DNA from: Acidobacteria bacterium AB60
Lineage (GTDB): Bacteria; Acidobacteriota; Terriglobia; Terriglobales; Acidobacteriaceae
Length of the DNA: 64,000 nucleotides
Direction of reading: 5' to 3'
Assembly: GCA_008682415.1 (NCBI GenBank)
Contig: VANK01000002.1
Location: 310,001-374,000 of the forward strand
Positions 8,143-17,645 of the stretch are shown in pieces. The notes below the pieces were generated by a model. That model did no database searches. It saw nothing but the letters and a program-made list of their open reading frames with translations, and was not told the origin of the DNA. The position numbers were made by a program, and so were the translations under genes. The stretch's first letter is position 1. The number at the start of each line of letters is the position of its first letter.

Positions 8143-9198
8143 TTGCGAACTGAACGGCACCCGGTAGTTCAACGGGATTTGGAATGGATAGCAGCGCAGT
8201 CGTCGGTTGACTGGAAGCTGCTTAGAAATAAGACCGTGCTGATTACCGGAGCGAGCGGGTTCGTTCCAGCCTATATGGTCGAGACGCTGCTCTACCTGAA
8301 CGAAACAACGCAGGCAGGTTTGCGAGTTGTTGGCTTGGTGAGAAACGGGAATCGGGCGCGCAAACGATTTGCTCATTTGGAATTCCGTCGTGATTTCGAG
8401 GTGGTCGTCCAAGACGTTAAAGATCCGTACAGCGGACCTGATGGAATCGATTATGTGGTGCACGCAGCTAGCCAAGCCAGCCCCAAATACTACAGCATTG
8501 ATCCGGCGGGAACCCTCGAAGGGAACCTGGTGGGGACGCTTCGCATGTTGGAAGTTGCCAAGATCAATGAAAGCGAGGGGTTTCTCCTATTCAGTAGTGG
8601 CGAAGTCTATGGAAAGCTCCAGGATCCGACCGCTCCAATCGCTGAATCGGGATTCGGTCCTCTCGACCCCATGAATGTTCGCTCTTGCTATGCAGAAGGT
8701 AAACGTGCCGGCGAAGCGCTATGTGCTTCCTGGCACCAACAGTACGGCATCCCAGCAAAAGTCGTGCGACTCTCTCACACTTATGGCCCGGGGATGCGCT
8801 TGGACGATGGTAGGGTCTTCGCGGACTTTGTGGCCGACGTAGTTGCAGGCCGGAATATTGTCATGAAGAGCGATGGTAGCGCACTCCGACCGTTCTGCTA
8901 TTTGGCAGATGCGACAATTGCATTCTTCTTGGTTCTACTGCAAGGAAAGACCGGTGAAGCGTACAACGTTGGATCCGATCGCGAGATTTCGATCTTGGAA
9001 TTGGCCGAAACGATCTGCGATCTTTTCCCGAATCGCGGCTGTAGAGTTGAGAGGCGCGAGAGAATCCCCGGAGATCCCTACCTTCCCAGCAAACAGTCAG
9101 CCGGGCATTTCGATTTATCCAAGATCCGTTCCTTGGGTTGGGAGCCGACGATCGACATTCGGGAAGGCTTTCGAAGGACAATTGAGAGTTATATCTGA
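8143..9198 (+). CDS. NAD-dependent epimerase/dehydratase (extended SDR)
   Basis: The Rossmann motif VLITGASGFVPAYMVETLL, the catalytic FSSGEVYG and the CYAEGKRAGE block (Tyr-x3-Lys), then RLSHTYGPGM, mark a nucleotide-sugar epimerase/dehydratase of the UDP-glucuronate decarboxylase/GalE type. GASGFVP replaces the more usual GxxGFIG, as in related proteins from capsule loci. Start: no ATG lies between 8020 and the Rossmann fold, but a TTG at 8143 has GGAGG six bases upstream, giving 351 residues. It is transcribed away from the NeuB operon and is followed by the Tat-exported beta-helix gene. Substrate undetermined. Confidence 0.82.
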   Translation: MRTERHPVVQRDLEWIAAQSSVDWKLLRNKTVLITGASGFVPAYMVETLLYLNETTQAGLRVVGLVRNGNRARKRFAHLEFRRDFEVVVQDVKDPYSGPDGIDYVVHAASQASPKYYSIDPAGTLEGNLVGTLRMLEVAKINESEGFLLFSSGEVYGKLQDPTAPIAESGFGPLDPMNVRSCYAEGKRAGEALCASWHQQYGIPAKVVRLSHTYGPGMRLDDGRVFADFVADVVAGRNIVMKSDGSALRPFCYLADATIAFFLVLLQGKTGEAYNVGSDREISILELAETICDLFPNRGCRVERRERIPGDPYLPSKQSAGHFDLSKIRSLGWEPTIDIREGFRRTIESYI

Positions 9199-9302
9199 TG
9201 CAAACGACAGGATAGTGGACGAAAGTATGACATTCACGCTGAGTCTGGACAATCTTGGGTTCGGAAGGTAGATTGGACGCAAGCATTCAACAGGGGGAGA
9301 GC

Positions 9303-10958
9303 GTGAGTCGGCGGGTCGTTTCGGGGCGCCAATGCGATCGGCGCGAATTCCTCAAACGCAGCGGATTATTCGGCGCTGCCGCAGTAGCCGGCCGTTCTCT
9401 ATTGGGTTGCGCAACATTTAATGACGGCCCAATCCTTCCGTGCCTGGGACCCGCCCCACCGCCGACCCCCGTTCCGGGTATGACGTACATCAGAGCATCG
9501 GAAATTGGCTGTGCGCTTGATTGCGATCTTGAGTCCGGCCGCAACAAATATGGGCACGGAAAGGCGACGGATGATTCTCCCCGCATAAACGCCGCGATGG
9601 CCGCTGCTTCCGTCGATCATCCGATTACATTGATTATCGATGGCAGCGCGTTAATCTCCGGCCTCTTTTTGCCGGCAGGCGGATATTGGGGCATTGCAGG
9701 ACTCGGGTGTGGTACGGGCTTCTTTGTCAAAAGGGGTACAAATAACGATGGCATTCACAATGGCGGCCCGGATGCCGCTGTACCCTCTGACCCCGGACCG
9801 CCTGCTCCGCCGCGTGGGCGAAGCGTTTCCTTGAGCAACTTCTCGTTAAACGGGAATGGAGCCAAAGGCGGAGATTCTACGACCCCGATTCGACAGGGAG
9901 ATGCTTCTGGGGCCGTGTGGTACTTCGGAATCAACCTGATGAATCTCAATGACATTACCATTGAGAATGTTGTTGTGGCCAACACGCCGGCCTATCACTT
10001 TCGTTTCTCGAATGTTGGTAACGTGTCAGTTTCCGGATGCGTGACGAACAGCACAGCTCTTAGTACAGACGGATTGCACTTCGACGGGCCGGCCAATGAC
10101 ATCACGATCTCAAACTGCAACTTTACTACTGGTGACGATGCGATCGCGCTGAACGGCCCCGAAGGACATTCGGGCGACATCTCCCGTGTCACGGTGAACA
10201 ACTGCAAATTTGACTCCTGGTCTTTGATGAGGCTCGATTCGATCAATTGCAGCGGCTGTTTGCCAACGTGCAATATCAGTGCAATTTCGGTGAGTAACTG
10301 CACTGGCTCGCTACGACAAGCAGCATTTCTGATCGGTCAGGGTGCAAACGCCGACCCTGCGCTGGTGACTGGCCTGAGAATCTCGGATTGCAATCTGACT
10401 GCGCCAAGCATTATCGAATTAGCGGCCAACTTTGGGACTATCGAGTTGGCCCGCGTCACATTGAATGCATCAAGGGCACGGATGAACCCCGACTTCGCTT
10501 CACCGGGCATGGGATTTACGCGGACTTCGCCCTACATGTATGGGTGCACATATAAAGGCGCGGTTCTGACGGTCAATCAATGTGTGGTCGAGAGGACCTC
10601 TAAGGGGGTAACCGGCGGATTCATCCTTGAATACGGGTCAAGCATCGAGCGGCTGGAAATCAACGGACTCTCAATTCAGGATGAGCAAGGAAAATCATAT
10701 CCGGCCGTTCCACGGCTCGTGGATCTAGCGGCAGGCTCTGTCGGAACCTTGCTTTTAAACAGCGTGGACAACAAGTTGATTGAAGCACCCTGTGATTCCG
10801 GGCAGTTTTCGGCTATTGGATTGATCGCGGGAAAGGGTGTACTGGCTACGGGCTGGGAATTCCCAGATGCCGTTATGGCCGACGGAGTCCCTTACATCTC
10901 CGCCACGACACACCTCCCTTCGATTAAGGTCGATGGAGTTGTTGAGCCGTACCCATAG
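9303..10958 (+). CDS. Tat-exported right-handed beta-helix lipoprotein
   Basis: The N-terminus has a twin-arginine motif, DRREFLKRSG (Arg13-Arg14 from the GTG at 9303), a hydrophobic stretch and a lipobox-like SLLGC with Cys36, so the protein is probably folded before export and lipid-anchored. From about residue 70 it has the pectate-lyase-type opening (KATDDSPRINAAMAAA), then many Asn-rich turns such as NLNDITIENVVVANTP and NDITISNCNFTTGDDAIAL, typical of parallel beta-helix (GH28/PL-like) proteins. GTG 9303 follows an AGGGGGAG run; a TTG at 9255 is the longer option. In a polysaccharide locus it may trim or bind the polymer. Catalytic residues were not assigned. Confidence 0.75.
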   Translation: MSRRVVSGRQCDRREFLKRSGLFGAAAVAGRSLLGCATFNDGPILPCLGPAPPPTPVPGMTYIRASEIGCALDCDLESGRNKYGHGKATDDSPRINAAMAAASVDHPITLIIDGSALISGLFLPAGGYWGIAGLGCGTGFFVKRGTNNDGIHNGGPDAAVPSDPGPPAPPRGRSVSLSNFSLNGNGAKGGDSTTPIRQGDASGAVWYFGINLMNLNDITIENVVVANTPAYHFRFSNVGNVSVSGCVTNSTALSTDGLHFDGPANDITISNCNFTTGDDAIALNGPEGHSGDISRVTVNNCKFDSWSLMRLDSINCSGCLPTCNISAISVSNCTGSLRQAAFLIGQGANADPALVTGLRISDCNLTAPSIIELAANFGTIELARVTLNASRARMNPDFASPGMGFTRTSPYMYGCTYKGAVLTVNQCVVERTSKGVTGGFILEYGSSIERLEINGLSIQDEQGKSYPAVPRLVDLAAGSVGTLLLNSVDNKLIEAPCDSGQFSAIGLIAGKGVLATGWEFPDAVMADGVPYISATTHLPSIKVDGVVEPYP

Positions 10959-11016
10959 ACTCTCAATTTGATTTAGAGTTGGGAAAGCCGCTTTCTCGTG
11001 CAGCAGAGAGACTCAT

Positions 11017-12189
11017 TTGTCTTCGACAGCAATAGCAGCACAAAGTCCCACTGGCACATCGCCGGATGAGCGCGCGTTCTATCCCGCTTTGGATGGCTTT
11101 CGCGCCGTAGCCTTTCTCGCGGTATTCTTCCACCATTACATGGATTTACCTTGGGGATGGGCTGGAGTGGACCTGTTCTTCGTTCTCTCGGGATTTCTGA
11201 TCACCGGGACATTGTTTGATTCCAGAGATCGCGCTCATCGCTTTCGCAATTTCTATGTGCGACGCACGTTGCGCATTTTTCCGCTGTATTACGGGGTAAT
11301 GCTTACCCTGCTCGTAACCCTCCCTTTGCTGCACTGGCAAATGACCTATGGATGGCTAGTCTGGCCAACGTACATCGGAAACTTCGCTCGTTATCTGCAT
11401 CCCTATCAGGATTTCACCCCATTCCAACGGCTTGCAGATTTCCAGCCGATCGGTAACCTACATGGACTTCACATCCCGCTGGCCCTGGGGCACTTTTGGT
11501 CATTGTGCGTCGAAGAGCAGTTTTACTTGATTTGGCCCTGCGTTGTATTCACTGTTCGTGATCGGAGCAAGCTCATTTGGATCTGCGCGCTCTCTCTTCC
11601 GACCTGTCTGATCCTACGGTTGTTGTGCCAACATTTCCTGCCAGAGTGGATAATCGCGAATAACGTGCTCAATCGAGCTACGCCGCTCCGTTTAGACGCT
11701 CTTCTGATGGGCGGGTTGGTGGCACTTGTTTTGCGGGGACCTCAAGGACATCGGTTACTTCGAGTCGGACGTTCTAGTTATGCATTGGCTCTAGCCGCTT
11801 TTGTGCTAGCTGTAATTGCCATTCCAAGCGGACATATCTTCCGCACCCCTTATCCATATCCGGAGTGGACTTTGACCTTCGGCCTACCAGTGCTGGATCT
11901 TTTGGGTGCGTTGATCATCATCGCCGCTGTCCAGCCATCTTCGTTCCTAAACCGAATCCTGAACATTAGCCCGCTGCGCTGGCTGGGGCGGATTAGTTAC
12001 GGCGCATACGTGCTGCACGAGATCCCCCACCCAATCTTGAAATGGCTAGGAGGGCGTATCTCGAATTCGCATGGTGCCGAGACTACCGCAGCGCTAGCAC
12101 TAGCATTTACTCTGATCACCGCATGGTTGAGCTTTCGCTATTACGAGAGTAAATTCCTGAAGCTCAAGGATCGGTTTACGATCCGTTAA
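11017..12189 (+). CDS. acyltransferase family 3 membrane protein (OafA/YrhL-like)
   Basis: The 390-residue protein opens with the family block [20 protein letters not shown], where the His pair is the presumed catalytic centre. It continues with [20 protein letters not shown] and [11 protein letters not shown], then eight to ten hydrophobic segments to [17 protein letters not shown]. These enzymes O-acetylate or O-acylate surface sugars at the inner membrane. The start is a TTG at 11017 after AGAGAG. It converges with gmhA and the two coding ends overlap by 14 bases. It probably acetylates the locus's polymer or its precursors. Confidence 0.85.
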   Translation: MSSTAIAAQSPTGTSPDERAFYPALDGFRAVAFLAVFFHHYMDLPWGWAGVDLFFVLSGFLITGTLFDSRDRAHRFRNFYVRRTLRIFPLYYGVMLTLLVTLPLLHWQMTYGWLVWPTYIGNFARYLHPYQDFTPFQRLADFQPIGNLHGLHIPLALGHFWSLCVEEQFYLIWPCVVFTVRDRSKLIWICALSLPTCLILRLLCQHFLPEWIIANNVLNRATPLRLDALLMGGLVALVLRGPQGHRLLRVGRSSYALALAAFVLAVIAIPSGHIFRTPYPYPEWTLTFGLPVLDLLGALIIIAAVQPSSFLNRILNISPLRWLGRISYGAYVLHEIPHPILKWLGGRISNSHGAETTAALALAFTLITAWLSFRYYESKFLKLKDRFTIR

Positions 12190-12784
12190 CCGTACTCTCG
12201 ATCGAACAAACAGCGAGCTCAATCCAGTCACACAGCATATGGCCGCACAGAATGTGGCCCTCCTGGATTCGGGCCGTATCCCGCGACGCAATGCGGACAG
12301 TCAGTTCCGCTATGTCCGCCATTGATCCGCCTGTCTCGCCAGTGAGCGCGACGGTGAGCGCTCCGATCGACCGAGCAGTCTCCAATGCCGCGCATACATT
12401 TTTGCTGTTTCCGGAGGTAGAAATGCCCACGAGAACGTCGTCAGGTCTGCAGAGTGCTTCGACTTGTCGCTGGAACACGCGCTCATAGCCGTAATCATTG
12501 CCGATGGCGGTGAGGATCGAGGTGTCCGTGGTAAGCGCGATGGACGGTAACCCGCGGCGCTCGCGGCGGAATCGGCCCATCAGTTCAGCTGCCATATGCT
12601 GGGAATCAGCTGCGCTGCCGCCATTGCCGCACCAGAGCACCTTGTTCCCGCCCGAGACTGCAACAGTCATCCTGCGAGCGATTTGTTCGAGCAGCGAGAG
12701 TTGATCCTCAAGGCCTCGGATAACCGCGAGATGCTCATCAATTGCAGCTTGGAACGTGTCGATTTTTCCAATCGTCTCTGTCAT
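12176..12784 (-). CDS. gmhA: sedoheptulose-7-phosphate isomerase
   Basis: The 202-residue SIS-domain protein has [49 protein letters not shown] and, near the C-terminus, [18 protein letters not shown], which match GmhA closely, including the His and Glu residues of its active site. GmhA converts sedoheptulose-7-phosphate to D-glycero-D-manno-heptose-7-phosphate, the first step to ADP- or GDP-heptose. It follows rfbH by 27 bases on the same strand. No hldE/hddA, gmhB or hldD is in the window, so the heptose path must be completed elsewhere, or the product used differently. Confidence 0.88.
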   Translation of the reverse strand: MTETIGKIDTFQAAIDEHLAVIRGLEDQLSLLEQIARRMTVAVSGGNKVLWCGNGGSAADSQHMAAELMGRFRRERRGLPSIALTTDTSILTAIGNDYGYERVFQRQVEALCRPDDVLVGISTSGNSKNVCAALETARSIGALTVALTGETGGSMADIAELTVRIASRDTARIQEGHILCGHMLCDWIELAVCSIESTVNGS

Positions 12785-12811
12785 AGATAGAGGCTACTCC
12801 CTGAGGGACCC

Positions 12812-14176
12812 TTACGGCACTGCCCTTTCTAATCTAACCAGATCAGTTCTTCCTGCGGAGCGATGGGAAAACACAAAGTCGATAATACTGCTCGCCACGT
12901 AATCGAGCATTTCGGTGGTCAAACCTGGGTAAATACCGATCCAAAAAACACGATCCATAACAAAATCTGTATTTGGAAGGTCTCCAATCACTCGATATTC
13001 CTGTCCTTCGTACGCTGGCTGCCTCAACAAATTCCCACCAAAGAGCAACCGTATCCCAATCTTTCTCGATTCGAGAAATCGGATCAACTCGTCTCGTCTA
13101 AAGGGAGCTGCTGGCCGAATCGCGATCGGAAATCCAAACCAAGAGGGATCCGCTCCAGGAGTTGCCTCGGGAAGTAAAAGCACATCATCCAACCGCTGAA
13201 GCTTGGAGGCCAAGTAGCGATGATTGTCTCGTCGCCTCTGGATAAATTCAGGCAGCTTTGCAATCTGAGAGAGTCCAAGCGCGGCCTGCATGTCCGTGGC
13301 CTTTAGGTTATATCCCACATGCGAATACGTGTACTTGTGATCGTATCCGCAAGGTAGAGAACCGAGCTGCCACTCGAATCGCTTGCCGCAAGTATTGTCC
13401 TTCCCGGGATTACACCAGCAATCTCGACCCCAATCGCGAAAGGATTCAATCAGCACCTTAAGATTGGGCTTATCTGTTGCGACCGCACCGCCTTCCCCCA
13501 TGGTGATGTGATGAGCTGGATAGAAGCTAAAGGTCGCGATATCCCCGAACGTGCCAACCTTGCGTCCCTTCCACGTGGACCCTAGAGCGTCGCAGCAGTC
13601 CTCAATTAGCCAGAGATTATGCTTGCGCACGAATTCCAAGATGGCGTCAAGGTCGAAGACGTTTCCAAGCGTATGTGCAACGACAACCGCTTTTGTCTTT
13701 TCGCTCCGCGCTAGATCCAGTTGGCTCACATCGATCTGATAATTGGGCAGGGTGACGTCCACAAATACCGGAATCAGCCGGTTCTGGAAAATAGGGTTGA
13801 CTGTCGTGGGAAAACCCGCAGCCACCGTAATGACCTCATCCCCAGGTATGAGGCTCCGCTCGCCAAGCTTCGGGGACGTCAGCGCGCTGATCGCGAGAAG
13901 ATTAGCAGAAGATCCTGAGTTAACAAGAGATGCACTTCGGACACCGAGAAAGCGCGCAAGTTGGCGCTCGAACTCATCAGCAAATCTGCCCGTCGTGAAC
14001 CATGCATCGAGCGCCGCCTCAACGACCGCACTCACGTCTGCGCCGTCAATAACTTTGCCTGAAACCGGGATGGCGGATTCGCCGGGTTTAAACCCCGCTT
14101 GAGATCTCGTCGTATCGACATATCTTGCGGAAAGCTCCAAGATTTGCCGGCGTAGTTCTGATGCTTCGTCTGTCAT
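12812..14176 (-). CDS. rfbH: CDP-6-deoxy-4-keto-glucose 3-dehydratase (E1)
   Basis: The 454-residue protein has the DegT/DnrJ/EryC1 aminotransferase fold but carries the special RfbH signature [14 protein letters not shown] at 217-230, where His replaces the PLP-binding Lys. It also has Cys253, Cys255, Cys263 and Cys276 ([14 protein letters not shown] and LPCGYDHKY), consistent with the [2Fe-2S] cluster of the E1 dehydratase. The enzyme removes the C3 hydroxyl of CDP-4-keto-6-deoxyglucose using PMP and electrons from a reductase (E3, RfbI/DdhD), which is not in the window. It heads a two-gene leftward unit with gmhA, diverging from rfbF and rfbG, which make its substrate. Confidence 0.92.
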   Translation of the reverse strand: MTDEASELRRQILELSARYVDTTRSQAGFKPGESAIPVSGKVIDGADVSAVVEAALDAWFTTGRFADEFERQLARFLGVRSASLVNSGSSANLLAISALTSPKLGERSLIPGDEVITVAAGFPTTVNPIFQNRLIPVFVDVTLPNYQIDVSQLDLARSEKTKAVVVAHTLGNVFDLDAILEFVRKHNLWLIEDCCDALGSTWKGRKVGTFGDIATFSFYPAHHITMGEGGAVATDKPNLKVLIESFRDWGRDCWCNPGKDNTCGKRFEWQLGSLPCGYDHKYTYSHVGYNLKATDMQAALGLSQIAKLPEFIQRRRDNHRYLASKLQRLDDVLLLPEATPGADPSWFGFPIAIRPAAPFRRDELIRFLESRKIGIRLLFGGNLLRQPAYEGQEYRVIGDLPNTDFVMDRVFWIGIYPGLTTEMLDYVASSIIDFVFSHRSAGRTDLVRLERAVP

Positions 14177-14331
14177 GATCTAAAGCCTCAGCATACACAA
14201 TCGGGCGTGCTCGCGATAGTGTAGTGTATAGAATTAGAGACCCTTGTTCTGGTGCAAATCCTTCTCATTCAAGAGCATCGCGGAATGGCGCGGATGGAAC
14301 AGGACGGGCGAATGGCGCGCGGGGAGCTGAA

Positions 14332-15102
14332 ATGAAAGCGGTTATTCTGGCGGGCGGTATGGGAACGAGGTTAAGCGAAGAAACCGCGGTTCGCCCGAAG
14401 CCGATGGTCGAGATCGGTGGGCGTCCCATTCTCTGGCACATCCTTAAGCTTTATTCCAAGCACGGAATCCATGATTTTCTTATCTGCTGTGGATACAAAG
14501 GGTACCTGATTAAGGAGTATTTCGCGAACTACTTTCTCCACATGTCCGACGTAACTTTCGATATGCGTGAAAACCGAATGCAGGTTCATCAGAGCGTTGC
14601 TGAAGCTTGGCGAGTCACTCTCATCGATACCGGTGAAAATGCTGGCACCGGGGGACGCCTTTTGAAAATCGCGCCTTTTCTCGAGGGTGAAGATTGCTTC
14701 TGCATGACTTACGGTGATGGTGTGAGCGACACAGACGTCACCGCCGCAATTGCATTTCACCGTCAGCACGGCAAGGCGGCTACGGTGACTGCCGTGCAGC
14801 CTCCGGCGCGCTTTGGAGGGCTTGGCATAGAGGGATCAGCGATTGTCGCTTTCCAGGAGAAGCCGAAAGGTGAAGGAGGTTGGATCAACGGTGGTTTCTT
14901 CGTCCTATCTCCTCGAGTGCTAAACGAAATCGATGAGGAAGGCTCGATGTTTGAGCGTGAGCCGATGCAAAAGCTTGCCGCCCGTGATGAAGTGCGCGCC
15001 TACTTCCATCGCGGCTTTTGGCAACCAATGGACACGTTGCGAGACAAGCAGCGTCTGGAGGAGCTTTGGTCGAGTGGGAGAGCACCATGGAAGACATGGT
15101 GA
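14332..15102 (+). CDS. rfbF: glucose-1-phosphate cytidylyltransferase
   Basis: The 256-residue nucleotidyltransferase starts MKAVILAGGMGTRLSEET with RPKPMVEIGGRPILWHI, and later MTYGDGVSDTDVTAAIAFH and GWINGGFFVLSPRVL, all typical of RfbF, which makes CDP-glucose from CTP and glucose-1-phosphate. The ATG at 14332, after GGGGAGCTGAA, gives a length matching the family (257); an in-frame upstream extension to 14224 is unlikely. It opens the long rightward operon and its 3' end overlaps the rfbG start by 16 bases, in line with the shared pathway. Confidence 0.93.
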   Translation: MKAVILAGGMGTRLSEETAVRPKPMVEIGGRPILWHILKLYSKHGIHDFLICCGYKGYLIKEYFANYFLHMSDVTFDMRENRMQVHQSVAEAWRVTLIDTGENAGTGGRLLKIAPFLEGEDCFCMTYGDGVSDTDVTAAIAFHRQHGKAATVTAVQPPARFGGLGIEGSAIVAFQEKPKGEGGWINGGFFVLSPRVLNEIDEEGSMFEREPMQKLAARDEVRAYFHRGFWQPMDTLRDKQRLEELWSSGRAPWKTW

Positions 15103-16184
15103 GCAGTTGGCAAGGACGACGTGTCTTTGTCACTGGACACACTGGGTTCAAAGGTGGTTGGCTCTCTCTTTGGCTCGCCACTCTGGGCGCTAAGGTCCGC
15201 GGATACGCTCTTGATCCTGAAGGTACGCAGCATCTCTTCTCTCTGATTTCGCTGGGCGAACTCATCGAGGACATTCGTGGGGATGTGAGAGATCTATCAA
15301 GTGTTCAGTCTGCCGTCTCCGACTTCGAGCCGGAGGTAGTATTTCATTTGGCTGCTCAACCGCTGGTTCGCCGTTCTTATTCTGACCCGCTTGGAACCTA
15401 CGCCACTAATGTGATGGGAACGGCAAATATCCTGGAAGCTGTGCGAACCGCGAAGAGCGTTCGCGCCGTGGTGATTGTTACCACTGACAAGTGCTATTTG
15501 AATCGTGAATGGGTTTGGCCGTATCGAGAGACCGACCCCTTGGGGGGCTTTGATCCGTATGCCTCGAGCAAGGCGTGCGCCGAAATCGTAACTGCCGCAT
15601 ATAGAAGCTCGTTTTTTGCGTTGGGCGGTCTGCACGATCATGGTGTTGCAGTTGCTACCGCGCGTGCCGGGAACGTCATCGGAGGGGGAGACTGGTCTGA
15701 AGACCGACTCATTCCAGACCTCATACGTGGATTTCTCCGCGGTGAGCCGGTAAAGATTCGCCGTCCCGATGCCATTCGCCCTTGGCAACACGTCCTCGAA
15801 CCCCTCAAGGGATATCTGACTCTGGCAGAAAGGCTGCTAGGTGGTGATCCGCGATTCTCAGACGCGTTCAATTTTGGCCCGGATTTCGAAGACACCTGGA
15901 ATGTAAGGCAAATCGCAGATTACCTAACGGATCTCTGGAGCGGTCGCGCCAGTTGGACCGACGATCAAGCCCCGTCTGCATATGAGGCCCACTATCTCAG
16001 ACTCGACTCCAGCAAAGCGCGCTGTGAACTTGGGTGGCGACCTCGCCTGAAAATCGAGCGTGCTTTGCAGTGGACGATCGACTGGTTCCGGGCCTGGGCA
16101 TCTGGTTCCGATATGCGCACGAAGACCTTAGGCCAGGTTTGGGAATACGCGGCGCTATGTAACAGTCCTCTTCAAGATCAGTGA
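15087..16184 (+). CDS. rfbG: CDP-glucose 4,6-dehydratase
   Basis: The 365-residue extended SDR has VFVTGHTGFKGGWLSLWL, FHLAAQPLVRRSY, VTTDKCYLN and DPYASSKACAEIV (Tyr-x3-Lys), and then RAGNVIGGGDWSEDRLIPD, characteristic of RfbG. It converts CDP-glucose to CDP-4-keto-6-deoxyglucose with bound NAD, feeding RfbH. The ATG at 15087 is preceded by GGGAG and lies just before the Rossmann strand; it overlaps rfbF. A hydrophobic start further upstream has no support. Very likely an intact enzyme. Confidence 0.93.
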   Translation: MEDMVSSWQGRRVFVTGHTGFKGGWLSLWLATLGAKVRGYALDPEGTQHLFSLISLGELIEDIRGDVRDLSSVQSAVSDFEPEVVFHLAAQPLVRRSYSDPLGTYATNVMGTANILEAVRTAKSVRAVVIVTTDKCYLNREWVWPYRETDPLGGFDPYASSKACAEIVTAAYRSSFFALGGLHDHGVAVATARAGNVIGGGDWSEDRLIPDLIRGFLRGEPVKIRRPDAIRPWQHVLEPLKGYLTLAERLLGGDPRFSDAFNFGPDFEDTWNVRQIADYLTDLWSGRASWTDDQAPSAYEAHYLRLDSSKARCELGWRPRLKIERALQWTIDWFRAWASGSDMRTKTLGQVWEYAALCNSPLQDQ

Positions 16185-16232
16185 CTTTATCGAGCCGTTT
16201 AGGTCGCATAAGGAATCCCGCTCTGCACAATA

Positions 16233-17645
16233 ATGCTCATCACTTTTGCCAACGCGCCGCAACAATCCAATCGCAATCCACCCAAGGGCTGGATCGCGAG
16301 ATTGCTCCTTTGGATAAAATCCAAGGTCGGACTTGATCGGGCGATCGCTTTTACTGTGCTTGCACGCACATGGACTGCAGCTGCCGGACTTGTCACCGTG
16401 GGTCTTATTGCACGGTTTCTCAGCCAAAAAGAGCAGGGTTACTATTACACCTTCGGCAGTTTGATCGCATTGCAGATCGTCTTCGAACTGGGATTCTCAT
16501 TTGTCATTCTTCAGATGGCAAGTCATGAACGAGCTCATCTTGTTCTACATAAGAATGGCAGCGTCTCTGGTGACTCCACTGCGCACGCTCGCCTGGCATC
16601 AGTACTGCAGAAATCGGTGCGGTGGTATTCTGCGGCAGCAATCTTTCTGGCGATCTTTCTACTCGCGGCTGGATCCTATTTCTTTTCAGCTCACCAGCAG
16701 TCTGGCAATGAAGTCCATTGGCGCTTGAGCTGGATTGCGGCCGCAATCTCTGCGAGCCTAACCTTTCAGCTCGATCCCGTACTTTCCTTCATGGAGGGTT
16801 GCGGCTTCGTAGCAAATGTGGCGAGGCTTAGGTTGGTTCAGGCAATCGCGGGAAGTACACTTGCATGGGCCAGTTTGCTCCTGCGTCATGGATTGCTTGC
16901 ACCCGCGATGGTAATGAGCGGCAATGCGACTGTCGCAGCTTTATGGTTGTGGCGCTATCGTAGATTCCTCATCGGCCTGCTCCGACATGCACCCACTGTG
17001 TCCCGCATCCATTGGATGCGGGAGGTCTGGCCATTCCAGTGGCGCATCGCCATCAGCTGGCTCTGCGGGTATTTCATATATCAGCTGTTTAATCCGGTCC
17101 TGTTTGCCTACCGAGGGCCAGTCGTTGCCGGTCAAATGGGCATGTCGCTCAGCCTCATCAACGCGATGAAGTCCATTTCAATGTCGTGGATTAGCACCAA
17201 ATCGGCTCCATTTGGGAGCTTCATCGCGCGTAAAGAATACGCATTACTGGATAGCGCCTTTTTTCGAGCGCTTGTGCAATCTTTGCTAGTCTGTCTGGCC
17301 GGAGCATCTTTCATCTATGCTGGTAGTCTGTTTCTGAATTGGAGGCACATTGCCTTTGCGCATCGACTTCTGAGCCCAAACCTGCTAGGTCTCCTTCTTC
17401 TTGTGGCCGTCATCGATACCGCCGTGTTTGCCCAAGCACTGTATCTGCGGGCGCACAAGCGCGAGAAGTTTCTGCGCATTTCGATTCTGAATGCGGTCTT
17501 GATGGCAGCTTCGACACTAATCTGCGGAAAGTATGTTGGAGTCAACGGGATTGTCATAGGCGCTTTAGCAATCGGCGTGCTTTCTGGACTTCCGCTTGGA
17601 ACTTATACCTTTTTAAAGTACCGGAGAGTTTGGCATGCCTATTAG
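16233..17645 (+). CDS. polysaccharide flippase (Wzx/MATE-like membrane protein)
   Basis: The 470-residue protein has about twelve hydrophobic segments, beginning RAIAFTVLARTWTAAAGLVT and continuing to a C-terminal pair around VNGIVIGALAIGVLSGLPLG. FLSQKEQGYYYTFGSLIALQ resembles the Wzx/RfbX family opening. Position after rfbG and before glycosyltransferases, together with a Wzy-like gene downstream, fits a Wzx role: flipping lipid-linked repeat units across the inner membrane. The next gene starts 11 bases before its stop. Family assignment rests on topology and context more than on conserved residues. Confidence 0.75.
   Translation: MLITFANAPQQSNRNPPKGWIARLLLWIKSKVGLDRAIAFTVLARTWTAAAGLVTVGLIARFLSQKEQGYYYTFGSLIALQIVFELGFSFVILQMASHERAHLVLHKNGSVSGDSTAHARLASVLQKSVRWYSAAAIFLAIFLLAAGSYFFSAHQQSGNEVHWRLSWIAAAISASLTFQLDPVLSFMEGCGFVANVARLRLVQAIAGSTLAWASLLLRHGLLAPAMVMSGNATVAALWLWRYRRFLIGLLRHAPTVSRIHWMREVWPFQWRIAISWLCGYFIYQLFNPVLFAYRGPVVAGQMGMSLSLINAMKSISMSWISTKSAPFGSFIARKEYALLDSAFFRALVQSLLVCLAGASFIYAGSLFLNWRHIAFAHRLLSPNLLGLLLLVAVIDTAVFAQALYLRAHKREKFLRISILNAVLMAASTLICGKYVGVNGIVIGALAIGVLSGLPLGTYTFLKYRRVWHAY

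Noticed and set aside
7903..8475. N-terminal extension of the NeuB-type synthase
   Set aside because: It overlaps the start of the divergent epimerase gene and has no family sequence; a good ribosome site precedes the ATG at 7902.
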